From positions 635,078 to 699,077 of the forward strand of contig BCHS01000004.1 in assembly GCA_039545275.1 (NCBI GenBank): a stretch of 64,000 nucleotides of DNA, written 5' to 3'. The notes under the pieces were generated by a model. It was given only the letters and a program-made list of their open reading frames with translations, made no database searches and was not told where the DNA came from. A program made the position numbers and the translations under genes. Source of the DNA: Pseudomicrostroma phylloplanum (taxonomy: Eukaryota; Basidiomycota; Exobasidiomycetes; Microstromatales). Positions 1 through 9,402 of the stretch are shown here, in pieces (the first letter of the stretch is position 1; the number at the start of each line of letters is the position of its first letter).

Positions 1-132
1 ACCGACGCAGCTACGGTCACTGCTACTGTCACGTCTACTCAGACCGACGCTGCTACTGTCACCGCTACTCAGACCGACACCGCCAAAGTCACCTCTACTC
101 AGACCGACACTGCCACGATCACTTCTACTGCC
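1..132 (+). repeat. 30-bp coding tandem repeat
   Basis: Units of 30 bp lie at 43-72, 73-102 and 103-132, preceded by a related 42-bp stretch at 1-42. Each begins ACCGAC and the first three arrays end in ACTCAG. The repeat is in frame with the Thr-rich reading frame and encodes ten residues per unit. The array probably continues to the left of the window. Confidence 0.7.
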
Positions 133-228
133 ACTGCTACTGCTACTGCTACTGTCACCACGACGACCACTACAACTGTGGTTGTTCAGCAGCAGCAGCA
201 GGATCCAACCGACAACAGCGGCCGATAA
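1..228 (+). CDS. C-terminal end of a Thr-rich tandem-repeat protein (5' truncated)
   Basis: Frame 1 is open from the first base to a TAA at 226-228 and has no ATG, so this is the 3' end of a gene that starts outside the window. The 75 visible residues are a run of Thr, Ala, Val, Asp and Gln built from a ten-residue unit such as TDAATVTATQ and TDTAKVTSTQ. A threonine stretch, VVV, five glutamines and DPTDNSGR follow before the stop. Thr/Ser-rich repeats of this kind are typical of O-glycosylated surface or secreted fungal proteins. No GPI-anchor signal is visible, because the C-terminus is hydrophilic. The function cannot be named. The coding call rests on the clean periodicity in one frame that ends at a stop. 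Confidence 0.6.
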   Translation, partial: TDAATVTATVTSTQTDAATVTATQTDTAKVTSTQTDTATITSTATATATATVTTTTTTTVVVQQQQQDPTDNSGR

Positions 229-797
229 ACTTGATAGTCACGTCTACACGGATAGGCCACACATACCTCCTTCACTTCATGGCCATTTTTGTTTGTATTA
301 CTTCACCGTCTTTGTATTCTTCTCGTCGCCCTCTTTTGTCCATGCGGACTCCTCTCCTTCGATTCGTCGGCTCTTGCATCATTCGTTGCGCAATGCATCC
401 GTCTTCTCCAGCCCAACCCTAGTTTTACAGCGTGTTCGTGACCTTCCGGTATCGTGTGCTTACCATCAAGTTGAACAACGGTAGTGGACTATTGGGAGGC
501 TCAGGCTTTCCATGATTCCGTGCTTCTTCTTCATGGTATCCAGGCAAGAAGGTTGCCTCTTCGTTCGTCGTCGATAGAGTAGGACACGCTTCTCGCCACT
601 GTGCGGTCGTCGGAGCTCCTTGGGTGGAGGTGCTTCCGTGCGTGACTGAGCGGCGGGTGCGGGTGCGGGCGTGTGGTGCCATGTGCTTCCCTTTGCCCCT
701 CTCCCTGCCTCACGCCTTGGCGACCTTGGCCTGCCTGGCCCTTTGATCGCCTTGAGCAGCTGTCGGTAGCTCCTTCTGCTGTTCCTCGCTACCATCC
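229..797. other. Intergenic region, no gene seen
   Basis: This holds the 3' flank of the Thr-rich gene and the 5' flank of the membrane-protein gene. It is rich in C and T, and a short GCGGGT hexamer run lies near 655-672. The open frames here have no protein-like composition and no recognisable motif. Confidence 0.5.
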
Positions 798-2177
798 ATG
801 ACCATCCTCCCTTCGTCTTCTGCGAACATGGCTGCTGCTGCTGCTCCCCACTCCTCCTATGGCCGCGACTACGGCTACGACGAATACGATGCAGCGCCGC
901 ACTACCGCCCTCCTTCCGGTCCCCCTCCCTCGAGGATGATGGGCCCAGGACCTAACTTTGCTCGTCCTCCTCGCCCAGGAGCAGGGGGACCTCCTCCGCC
1001 CGCCTACCAGCGAGTCATGCAACGCCTCTCGCTCCGCCCAGTGCTCCTCTTCACCACGTCCCTTTCCCTCCTCTACCTCGTATTCAGCGCAGCCGTCTCT
1101 CTCCGCTCCTTGAATCAAACAGGGGAGACGGGCAAGCTCAAGACCTTCGATGTCATCGTGGGCATCCTCCTCCTAGTAGCAGCCGCCGTGGAAGTCCTCG
1201 GGCTCGCAGCAGCCTGGACCTCCCGGCTGAGCTGGGCGAGTCTGTACGCCCGCGCAAGCACAATCGCCTTTGCCCTCGTAGTCGGCGCAGAAGTAGTGGG
1301 CATCGTCGAGCACTACCTGGCCAAGACGGATCTGATCGCTGGATGCACCACGAGGAACACTGGGACGAGCGCTGATGGTAATTCTTCAAGCTGGTGGTTA
1401 TGGGGATCTGGCTCGGACGCAACGTCTGCGAACTTGACGGCTGCTGAGGCGCAGATGTACTGCCAGGAGAGATGGAGCAGGGGTACTGCTTGGGTCATCA
1501 TCTGGTACGTTCAAGCAGAGAGACAGACACAGAGAGTCCAGTCCATGTTACTGATATATATACCGATCTTCTGCTCCTCCTCTTCCCTTGACAGGCTCAT
1601 CATCGTCATCTTCCTCGGTACCCTCTTTGTCCTCCTCGCCTTCGGTTTCCTCCGCCAGCTTCGCGACCCCTCCCTAGCTCGGCCCAGTCGCAGAGGCGTT
1701 TCAGGTGCAGGAGCCTACTCTTCCGCCTTCAACGACGACGACGAGACCAGTCCCTTTGAGAGCAGCAGACCCGACGGGGGACCCTACGCCTATCCTCCTC
1801 CACCAAGCTCTCCCCTCCCGCCTCGAGGTGCAGGTGCTGGTGCTGCGCCTTCCCTCCACTCAGAAGGAGGGTTCAGCGCTTCCTCTTCTGACGCACCCGA
1901 GTACACTCCACACCCCGAGGGAGCTCTGCCGAGGAAGAGCATGCAGTCTATTGATCTGGACCGGAAAGACTCGCGTGGACCTGGCGGGGAGGGGGAGTAT
2001 GAGTACGAGGATGGATACGTTCTGAACTATGGAGGAGGTGGTGGAGGAACGAGGGGAAGGCCGGAGAGTAGTCGATCTGTCAGACGTGTTGGTGAGGAAG
2101 GGAGAAGGTCGGATGAGACGCTTCGTGGCGATGGTGAGGATGGTGAGGGAGGTAGGGCAGGTGGAGTGAAGATCTAA
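798..2177 (+). CDS. Four-helix integral membrane protein of unknown function
   Basis: Two exons, 798-1504 and 1595-2177, give 429 residues. The 90-nt intron (GTACGT...ACAG) is in frame and lacks a stop, so the unspliced frame also stays open. The spliced protein has a Pro/Tyr-rich cytosolic-looking head (1-75) and hydrophobic segments at about 81-101, 117-140, 152-174 and 232-254. The loop before the last segment carries two Cys (183 and 222) and NxS/T sites, which suggests it faces outward. A disordered Ser/Gly-rich tail of about 170 residues follows. Splicing joins W236 to LIIVIFLG and makes a continuous fourth helix, which supports the intron. The layout resembles MARVEL- or SUR7-like tetraspan proteins, but no family motif is certain. 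An ATG at 828 has a better start context than the one at 798. Confidence 0.75.
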   Translation: MTILPSSSANMAAAAAPHSSYGRDYGYDEYDAAPHYRPPSGPPPSRMMGPGPNFARPPRPGAGGPPPPAYQRVMQRLSLRPVLLFTTSLSLLYLVFSAAVSLRSLNQTGETGKLKTFDVIVGILLLVAAAVEVLGLAAAWTSRLSWASLYARASTIAFALVVGAEVVGIVEHYLAKTDLIAGCTTRNTGTSADGNSSSWWLWGSGSDATSANLTAAEAQMYCQERWSRGTAWVIIWYVQAERQTQRVQSMLLIYIPIFCSSSSLDRLIIVIFLGTLFVLLAFGFLRQLRDPSLARPSRRGVSGAGAYSSAFNDDDETSPFESSRPDGGPYAYPPPPSSPLPPRGAGAGAAPSLHSEGGFSASSSDAPEYTPHPEGALPRKSMQSIDLDRKDSRGPGGEGEYEYEDGYVLNYGGGGGGTRGRPESSRSVRRVGEEGRRSDETLRGDGEDGEGGRAGGVKI

Positions 2178-2428
2178 AGGCAGCACCACGAGCAGGAGGA
2201 GGGGGATCACCAAAAGAGCATGGCGAAGCAGGCCTTCGCTATCGCAGCGGTGGGTGTGACGGCAGTAGCGTGAGTAAGGAGACTCCCCTCGAACATTGAA
2301 CCTTGTCTTTCGGAACGCGTGTATACCTCTCTCTTCTCCACTGTTGTTCTTCTTTGAGCTGATGAAAAGCTGTTGTCATTCACAAGCAAGCGTCACATGA
2401 TGAGTGCGAACACCCAGCCGACTTTTTG

Positions 2429-3785
2429 TCACCTCAAGGCCCACATCTTGACGACGAAGAGTTCCGCAGGCAGACCTTCCTGCACCTCGCATCGCACCAC
2501 CTCCAGACCGGCTTCGCGGAAGACGCGCTCGTATGCTTTGGAGGAGCTGCGGGGAGAAAGGGAGGGACCAAGTGGGTTTGAGCCAAAGCAGGCGTCAGCA
2601 TCTGCGACCCTTAAGAGAGATTCGGTGCGAGGGGTACTGCCGACTCACCGAGTGATACTCTTGTCCTCCTCGTCCCACCAGACGTTCTCACTACCGTCCT
2701 CGAGCTCCGTGCAGACATTCTCCTTGACCACAATCACCCCATCTTGTGGCTCCTGATCCAGTCCCTTATCCTCTGCGTCCTCCTCCCCTCCCTCCTGCGA
2801 CGATGTCGCGGGCCGGACGTCCTTAACGAGAGCTGCCTTGGCGCGATGCAGAAAGGAGATGAGGTCGGGATCGGAGAGATGTTGCAACATCCACTGACAC
2901 CAGATCACGTCGTACTTCAGGGGCTCAGCGTCTGCGTTTCCAGACGATGCAGCAGCAGCAGGGTCTGTTTCAGCCTTGACTTCAGCGTCACTGGCGTTCG
3001 CACTGGCTCTTGAGGTCGACTTGGCCTCCGGTAAAGGCGCCGTGACGGGAGGAATGAGGCCAGCATCGCTCTCGCCCCCTTGCCCACCCAACTTCTTCTC
3101 CTTCCCCTCCACCTTCGCCCGCTTGTTCCTCCCACCTCCGCCATTCGCCGAGATCGCGCTTCCATTGGGATTCAAGAAGATGCCACCGTCCGAGGTGGAC
3201 CAAGGTCGAGCGGGGTCTAGAGCGTGCAGGGTAGAGATGTGGAAGTGGACTGATTTGGGCTGGGTTTGGGAGGAGGTGGAAGAGGAGGTAGAGGGCTGCA
3301 GAGAGGGCCAGCTGGGGGCTTCGGTTGCCGCTTGTACCAGGAACTGAGCATGACAGAATACAGCAGACGGATAGGAGTGAGTAAGTGAGACTCGGCGCTC
3401 CATCATCGCGCTTCGGCTCTCCTTGCCGCCTACTCACCTTCCTCACGGGCTCTACGAGATGCACCTCATCCAGAAGCAAACCCAGCACGTCCCTCGTGAC
3501 TCTTCCCACTCCCGCTCCAGCATCAAGCGCCCTAGTCCTCCTCCCACCTCTCTTGGCCCTCTGCTCCCTCCAAGTCTTTGGATCCTGCGTCACGTCCGGG
3601 ATGGTACTAAGGCGCGGCAGGAGAGAGAGGAGAAAGAGACGCGAGCCGAGGGCATCTACGCGTGGCAGGGTGCCCAGGCCGTACCCGCCCAGCACACCAT
3701 TGACGTTCGCCTCTACGGTCTGCCAGTACTCGATTCCACCTGATACGTCGGGCTTGGGGTGCAGGGAAAGAGTGCGGGGTGCCAT
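2429..3785 (-). CDS. TAE1: Protein alpha-N-terminal methyltransferase (NTM1/Tae1 family)
   Basis: Three exons, complement of 3438-3785, 2649-3343 and 2429-2546, give 386 residues. The introns are 94 and 102 nt with GTGAGT donors and CAG acceptors, and the phases match. The N-terminus has the family block YWQTVEANVNGVLGGYG followed by LPRVDALGSR. SAM motif I is LDAGAGVG at 87-94. YDVIWCQWMLQHLSD lies at about 260-274. The third exon supplies the typical end, with AYERVFREAGL and ending in VKMWAL. Enzymes of this family methylate the N-terminal amine of X-Pro-Lys proteins, including ribosomal proteins Rpl12 and Rps25 in yeast. A low-complexity insertion at about 175-257 makes it longer than the roughly 220-240 residues usual for the family. 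It is divergent from the splicing-factor gene across 272 bp. The yeast symbol is given by family and orthology was not tested. Confidence 0.9.
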
Positions 3786-4057
3786 CTTGAGAGCTGATGT
3801 TGGAGAAGAATGAGGGAGAGGAGGCTTGGAGACGCGGAAGCACACACGCAGACGGCCAAGGCCGGAAAAACGAAAAATGCTCCGCGGCTCAGCTCGTCTC
3901 CACTCAGTCCGTCGCTGCTTCCGGTGCCACTCCCGGTCGGTACTCATCGCCGATCCTGACACCATCTCAGCCTCCAAGCATTCGTAGAGTCCAGGGCAGG
4001 AGGACATTCCTCAAGGCGTTGATTTCTACACTCGCTTTCACTTGAGTGCTACACAAG

Positions 4058-5152
4058 ATGCAAGGCTTCAACATGGGCCGGTACCGGCCTCCGGACTCAG
4101 ACCCTCGCACCCAGTCCTTCAACTCCCACACCGGCACCCACCCCCTCGGCAAGCGTGCCTCAAAGCTCTCCACCGAAGGCCTCCTAACCGTCCGCTTCGA
4201 ACTCCCCTTCAACATCTGGTGCTCCCACTGCTCTGCCCATATTGCGCAGGGAACGAGGTATAATGCGCACAAGAAGCGTGTGGGCAGCTACCTCTCCACG
4301 CCTATATGGGCCTTTGCGTGCAAGTGTCGCAACTGCTCGGGCGCATTTGTAGTGCAGACAGACCCGCAGAATGCGAGGTACATCGTTACTGAGGGGGCGA
4401 CGAAGAAGGAGGAAGAGTGGGAGCGAGACGAGACAGAGGGAGATAACCAGAATTCTCTTGCGGGGATGAGAGTCGAGTTGGAGGGAGCAAGGGAGAAGCG
4501 GGGACTCAAGGACGCGGTGCAGGGCTTGGACTCCCTCGACAAACCAGGAGGCAGCGCTCCGGACGCATTCGCCTCACTTGAGAAACGCACTACTGCTGGA
4601 TCCAAAGAGGCACAGAGGCAGAAGCGTCTCCTCGAGCTGGAAGCCCTGGCCAACTCCCGCTCTGCAGACCCTTACACGCTCAACTCCCGCTTGCGAGGGA
4701 CCTTTCGTACGGAGAAGAAACTGCAGCAGGGGAGAGATCGACAGGAGCGTCGGCTCAAGCTGGAGATGGGCTGGGCGGAGGATCGCAAGCTGCTCTTGCC
4801 TGGTGAGGCACAAGATCCAGAAGAGTCGGGTAGAGAGAAAGAGGAGTGGAGGGAGGAAAGACAGAGGCGCGAGAGGGAGAGGGTCGAGGAGGCAATGGCC
4901 AGGGGGGAGAGGATACGTGAGCCTCGGCCGTCGACGGCAGCAAGCACTACAAGGTCACCGGTGTCATCGACAGAGCGCTCTGAGAGGACCGGCAAGGCTC
5001 GCAGCTCTCTCGCTACAAGTGCAAAGAGACGGCTGCTGCCCTCTCAAGCCTCTTCCTCTTCAGCTTCTACCAGGCTAAACCCTACAGCTTCAAAGCTAGC
5101 GCAGACGCTCCTGGGTAGAACAAGAAGGGCAGAGGATCCCTTTGGCAAATAG
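4058..5152 (+). CDS. SAF4: CWC16-family splicing factor, Saf4/CCDC130 type
   Basis: A single exon of 364 residues. The start is the ATG at 4058, which gives MQGFNMGRYRPPD, the conserved opening of Saf4/CCDC130 proteins. The in-frame codon upstream at 4046 is GTG and is not used. Residues 40-100 hold the CWC16 zinc-binding core with CSHC (55-58) and CKCRNC (88-93), between FELPFNIW and GAFVVQTDP. The rest is charged and partly coiled-coil (about 200-300), ending in a Ser-rich tail. The Yju2/Cwc16 branch acts in the catalytic spliceosome, and the Saf4 branch is a related spliceosome-associated factor. The protein is nuclear by inference. The opening sequence favours the Saf4 branch over Yju2. 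Confidence 0.88.
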   Translation: MQGFNMGRYRPPDSDPRTQSFNSHTGTHPLGKRASKLSTEGLLTVRFELPFNIWCSHCSAHIAQGTRYNAHKKRVGSYLSTPIWAFACKCRNCSGAFVVQTDPQNARYIVTEGATKKEEEWERDETEGDNQNSLAGMRVELEGAREKRGLKDAVQGLDSLDKPGGSAPDAFASLEKRTTAGSKEAQRQKRLLELEALANSRSADPYTLNSRLRGTFRTEKKLQQGRDRQERRLKLEMGWAEDRKLLLPGEAQDPEESGREKEEWREERQRRERERVEEAMARGERIREPRPSTAASTTRSPVSSTERSERTGKARSSLATSAKRRLLPSQASSSSASTRLNPTASKLAQTLLGRTRRAEDPFGK

Positions 5153-5440
5153 GGAGGGGAAGGACACAAAAGGAGATGCAGCTTATATACCCACTTCTTG
5201 GAAGAGATTACTCAGCGCCACGTTGTAATGATAGACACCTTGTACCGCAATGCAGACTGAACAAGAGTATCTGGCCATGTCCGCAATCTGACCGACACCC
5301 TCAGCTTCGACGGCGAGCTCATCGCGCTCAGCTGCGACATCTACGAGATCAACTCTTCGCATGGGATCGCTTTCATTCCCACTCTCACTCCCGCTGACAC
5401 GTACACTGCCTCCTCTTCTACTAACAATCCTCCTCTTTCC
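5153..5440. other. Intergenic stretch with a TATA-like site and a short coding-like segment
   Basis: The 288 bp between two gene ends contain TTATATA near 5183-5189 and an ATG at 5251. A plus-strand frame from about 5280 to 5480 runs LTDTLSFDGELIALSCDIY and then EINSSHGIAFIPTLTPADTY. Nearly all third positions in its first twenty codons are G or C. The ATG at 5251 opens a different frame that stops after 13 codons, so a frameshift or very short intron would be needed to join them. It may be a gene relic, a small gene or chance. Confidence 0.3.
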
Positions 5441-8400
5441 TCACATCTTCTTCTTGTCCTTCTTCTTCTTCTTCTTGGACGATAAGTTGCCCCTCCCACT
5501 TGTAGAGGGAGGCTTCGGGCTCGTCTCCTTGGGCGCCTCGCTCGCGCTCGCGCTCGCGCCAGCAGCAGGACTGACCGCTCCGCTCGAAGAGGCCGAAGGG
5601 GAGACACTGCGGCTGCCGCTGCTCGCTCCTTGGGCTGGTGCCTGCGGTGGCTTCAGACTAGGCGACTCGGCTCCCAGTCGGTTGCCAGTACCAGTCTTGA
5701 AGGAGCTGGACCGACTGAGAGACCCGCCTACTGCGCTTCTCGTGCTCGCTGTGCGACGCAGGGACGTAGGTGACGAGCTTGGCCCATCGGCGTCCGGCGC
5801 GCCACTCTGGAGTACTGAGCCGGAGGGGGTGCGCTTCATTAGCGAGGTCAGACGACGGCGGATTCTGCCAGGGGTGGAAGTACCAGAGGCGGAGCCTGCT
5901 GGAGAGCCAACGATGGGAGAGGCAGAGGTAGCCTCATCGGCTGTAGGGAAAGCCGTCGAGTCGGCCCTCGAGGTTGAAGGAGTAAGGGTAGGTGCTTGCT
6001 CTGGTGCAGCTGCTGCCTCGCCACCTGTAGGGACATCTACAGCGGCTGTGCTTGTGGCTTGATCGGGCGATGCAAGCTCTGTATCCGCGCCGCTAACCTC
6101 AGTCGGTTCGACAGTCGAGTCCAATGATGCAAGCGGGGCGGATACTTCGGCTTCGACGGTCTGGGCAGGGTCCGCAGCCGCCGGAGCCAGAAGTGGAGTC
6201 TCTTCAGGTGCCGGTGCGGCAGCAGGGACGTCGGCTGTCTCGCTTGGTGCCTCCTTTGCATCCGTCTGAGATTGCTCGCTGAGAGCTGCATTGACTTGCG
6301 AAGACGAGATGATCCCGAGCATGCCAGGCTGTGGCTCAGTCGCAACCTCCGTCTCGGTCTGGCCCGTCGCCTCGGTAGCGGGCTCGTCGACTGCCCTTTC
6401 CTTGCCCCTCGTCTCCTTCTCGCGGAGCTCCTTCTCTGCCCTCTCATTGTCCGTCTCGACCTGAGCCTGCCACATTGCAGCATACCTTCCGCCGGGTACG
6501 GCAATGAGCTCCTCGTGCGATCCACTCTCCACGACTCTGCCGTCATGAAGGACGAGGATCTGATCCGAGTTGACAATGGTAGAAAGGCGATGTGCGATTG
6601 TCAGAGACGTCTTCCCTTCGAGCAGGGTGGCAAGAGCAGTCTGGATCTGACGCTCTGTCTGAGAGTCTAGAGCCGAGGTAGCCTCGTCGAGGAGCAGGAT
6701 GGGGGGACTCTTCAGGAAACATCGAGAGATAGCCACACGCTGCTTCTCTCCGCCCGAGAGACGGACACCACGTTCACCGACCACTGTGTCCATACCCTCC
6801 GGGAAGGACCTGATCTTGTCCAAGATCTGAGCAGCAGCAGCCGCCGCGTCAATCTCCTCATCGGTCGCTTCTGGCTCTGTTCGGCCGTATGCGATGTTCG
6901 TCTTGATACTCGTGTTTAGAAGACCAGCTTCCTGAGGAACGACACCGATGGCCTTTCTCAAACTATTCTGCGTGACTTTGCGAATGTCTTGTCCATCGAT
7001 CAAGATCGAGCCAGACGTAGGATCGTAGAAGCGATACAACAAGCGAAGGATAGTCGTCTTTCCGCAGCCGGTTTCTCCGACTAGGGCGACTTTGCTCTTC
7101 GGCTTGATGGTAAAGTTGATGCCTTTCAGCGCTTCTACTTTCCCATCGTAAGAGAACTTGACATCTCGGAACTCCAATACCCCAGTATTGATCTCAAGAG
7201 GTTTGGCGTCCGGGACGTCTTTGATGTCCTTCTCCTCCTGGAGCAAGGCGATGAGCTTGTCGGTATCAACCAGAGAGGTCTGGATGACTCTATACAGCGT
7301 AGAGAGCATGTTGAGCGGGCCGTAGATCTGACCGAGGTAGGAGATGAATACGACAAAGTCAGAAGATGAGGCGTAGCCATAAACGACATCGTAGGCAACG
7401 AGGAGGAGCATGAGTAGAGTGCCCGTAGCGAGTAGTAAATTCTGCACCAAGTTGAGGACGTTGAGACTAGCATTGACCTTCCACTCTGCCTCTTGATACG
7501 CCCGAAGACTGAGCTCGTATCTCTGGGTCTCGTATCTCTCATTCGCATAGACCTTGACCGACTCATAGTTGAGTAGCACGTCGGTATGGATTGCACGAGA
7601 GATGCTGTCCTTGTTGTTGGCCTCTCTCCTCAATGCAGTTCTCCACGTTGTCAGCTGCACCGAGACGGCAGTGTAGACAATCATGACGAATAGGAGAAGT
7701 AGCCCCACCTGCGGCCCAAAGGTAAAGGACAAGAAGCCAGTCGCGATGACAATGTCGAAGAAGATGGGTCCGATGGAGAAGATGAGGTATTGGAAGAACG
7801 AGTTGATGGAGGAGCCTCGATCCAAGATGCGTAGTACTTCGCCGGTCTTCCTTTTGCTGTGGAAGGCCATGGACAGATCGAGGAGGTGTCGGAACGCCAT
7901 AAGAGACATATGTCGGTCGGAATACTGCTGCAGCGGTAGCCAAGCCATGTTCTGCAGGACTTGCAAAGCTCCACCTCCTCCTTGTAGGCATCTCAATCCA
8001 GCATATCCGGCGATCAGCCACCAGATACTCATCGAGCTAGCTGTCTCCTTTCCGGCAAGCTTGTCAACAATGCGACCCAGCATCAGAGGTACAGCGAGAT
8101 TGACGAATCTACCAATGATAAGGAGGAAGACGCAGAATACGGCGAGTGCTTGCAGTAATGAGCTCTGCGATGGCCAGAGATACGGAAAGAGGAGAATGAT
8201 GCGCTGGAAGAAGACTCGGAAGGTTGGGGGAGGGGGCTGAGCCGCTACGCTCAGGCCCATGGAGGCATTAGCTGCTGCGGCTCCTGACTTTGCCTTTGCT
8301 GCTGATGCGGCTGTAGGAGTATTCTGACCATTGGTGGAGGGGCCTGCAGATGTAGCGCCATAGGTCTGCGAGGGGTGGCCGCTCGAGCTGGGTTGAAGCA

Positions 8401-9103
8401 GGGAAGTCTGCTCTGTAGCACGATCCACCGAGGCAGACGCAGCTTCCGAGTTCTGGGCCAGCCGAGCATCTGCGCCGTCCCTCGCGTCTTCGTCGCTGAC
8501 AGGGTCAGTGGAGTGGGAGATCGAAGCGACGACGGTCAGGATAGGCCAGAGGACGATGATCCTGAGGATTTGCAGAGCGAGCTGAGCCCAGGTCCATGGG
8601 GTGGTGCTCTTCCAGTCGTGCTTGCCGCCCTTGGCAATGATATACAAGAGCAGAATCAGGACGTCACCGACGCCGACGAACGTGATAGCTGCATAGATGG
8701 GCTGGATAGAGTACCTTCCGGGTCCTGCCTGCCTCTGCTGCCAAGCTACGAGGATGAGCGCAGCACCGATGACGATGATGTCGAGAGGGATCTGCCAGTC
8801 GACGTTACGCCAGAGTGGCAGCGCCGGTGTCCACTTCTGATGGTCGGTAGGGATGACGGCTCTCAGCACAAGCAGCAATCCTTCGGCAAAGTAGGTGAAG
8901 AGTATTGCGAGGATGACCGAGCCTAGCGCGCCGGACCTCCTGCGTCGCGGGGATGAGGATGATGGGGCCAGTAGGGATGCGCACACGATCAATGCTGCCA
9001 AGAGGCCGAGGGGCTGAGCGATGCGGAGCAACGCTAGCCAGTTCTCGTAGCCGCTAGGGTGATGGCTGTGCCCAACCATCTGGGCTTGGGTATGCCGAGC
9101 CAT
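5441..9103 (-). CDS. Half-size ABC transporter, ABCB6/HMT1 type
   Basis: A single exon of 1220 residues. The frame opens upstream, but its first ATG is at 9103 (MARHTQAQMVG). An N-terminal membrane domain of about five helices (25-195) precedes a linker, six transmembrane helices (about 300-610) and one nucleotide-binding domain. That domain has Walker A GETGCGKTT (676-684), signature LSGGE (792-796), Walker B ILLLDEATS (802-810) and the AHRLS H-loop (837-841). The extra N-terminal domain and the sequence style place it with Hmt1/ABCB6, which work as homodimers in vacuolar or mitochondrial membranes and are tied to metal, phytochelatin or porphyrin transport. The substrate here is not shown. 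A tail of about 330 residues, rich in Ser, Ala, Thr and Pro and ending in a lysine run, is unusual. The gene is divergent from the O-methyltransferase gene. Confidence 0.9.
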   Translation of the reverse strand: MARHTQAQMVGHSHHPSGYENWLALLRIAQPLGLLAALIVCASLLAPSSSSPRRRRSGALGSVILAILFTYFAEGLLLVLRAVIPTDHQKWTPALPLWRNVDWQIPLDIIVIGAALILVAWQQRQAGPGRYSIQPIYAAITFVGVGDVLILLLYIIAKGGKHDWKSTTPWTWAQLALQILRIIVLWPILTVVASISHSTDPVSDEDARDGADARLAQNSEAASASVDRATEQTSLLQPSSSGHPSQTYGATSAGPSTNGQNTPTAASAAKAKSGAAAANASMGLSVAAQPPPPTFRVFFQRIILLFPYLWPSQSSLLQALAVFCVFLLIIGRFVNLAVPLMLGRIVDKLAGKETASSMSIWWLIAGYAGLRCLQGGGGALQVLQNMAWLPLQQYSDRHMSLMAFRHLLDLSMAFHSKRKTGEVLRILDRGSSINSFFQYLIFSIGPIFFDIVIATGFLSFTFGPQVGLLLLFVMIVYTAVSVQLTTWRTALRREANNKDSISRAIHTDVLLNYESVKVYANERYETQRYELSLRAYQEAEWKVNASLNVLNLVQNLLLATGTLLMLLLVAYDVVYGYASSSDFVVFISYLGQIYGPLNMLSTLYRVIQTSLVDTDKLIALLQEEKDIKDVPDAKPLEINTGVLEFRDVKFSYDGKVEALKGINFTIKPKSKVALVGETGCGKTTILRLLYRFYDPTSGSILIDGQDIRKVTQNSLRKAIGVVPQEAGLLNTSIKTNIAYGRTEPEATDEEIDAAAAAAQILDKIRSFPEGMDTVVGERGVRLSGGEKQRVAISRCFLKSPPILLLDEATSALDSQTERQIQTALATLLEGKTSLTIAHRLSTIVNSDQILVLHDGRVVESGSHEELIAVPGGRYAAMWQAQVETDNERAEKELREKETRGKERAVDEPATEATGQTETEVATEPQPGMLGIISSSQVNAALSEQSQTDAKEAPSETADVPAAAPAPEETPLLAPAAADPAQTVEAEVSAPLASLDSTVEPTEVSGADTELASPDQATSTAAVDVPTGGEAAAAPEQAPTLTPSTSRADSTAFPTADEATSASPIVGSPAGSASGTSTPGRIRRRLTSLMKRTPSGSVLQSGAPDADGPSSSPTSLRRTASTRSAVGGSLSRSSSFKTGTGNRLGAESPSLKPPQAPAQGASSGSRSVSPSASSSGAVSPAAGASASASEAPKETSPKPPSTSGRGNLSSKKKKKKDKKKM

Positions 9104-9402
9104 TGCGATGTGGTGGTGACGGAGGGTGGTCAGGAACAAGGGGTATGCGCCTGTCAGAGGGAGCGAGGCGCAGCAGCAAAGGGTCTCTCGCTCGACGCGA
9201 AGAAGCCTCGGCAAACTTGACACTCCGCCGCCGGAACGCAGGGACCACAGTGGAGTGGATGTCGTAAGGGCGCTGCTCCGCTTCCTTCTCTGAACCCTGT
9301 CAGCCTTGGCTTCTTCGCGATCGGCTATCGGACTTCACCTCCCTCGCAACCAATCTCTACTGTCGCAGCTCTTCCTCCCCTCATTGTGCCTTTCTTCCTC
9401 CC
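9104..9402. promoter_or_regulatory. Shared divergent promoter region
   Basis: This 299-bp space separates the ABC transporter start (minus) from the O-methyltransferase start (plus). A CCAAT sequence lies near 9349 on the plus strand and a C/T-rich run at about 9365-9400 just before the O-methyltransferase ATG. Such C/T-rich runs are common before fungal starts. No specific operator was identified. Confidence 0.45.

Noticed and set aside
5361..6062. 233-codon plus-strand frame
   Set aside because: It is antisense to the Ser/Ala-rich tail of the ABC transporter and has no independent support.
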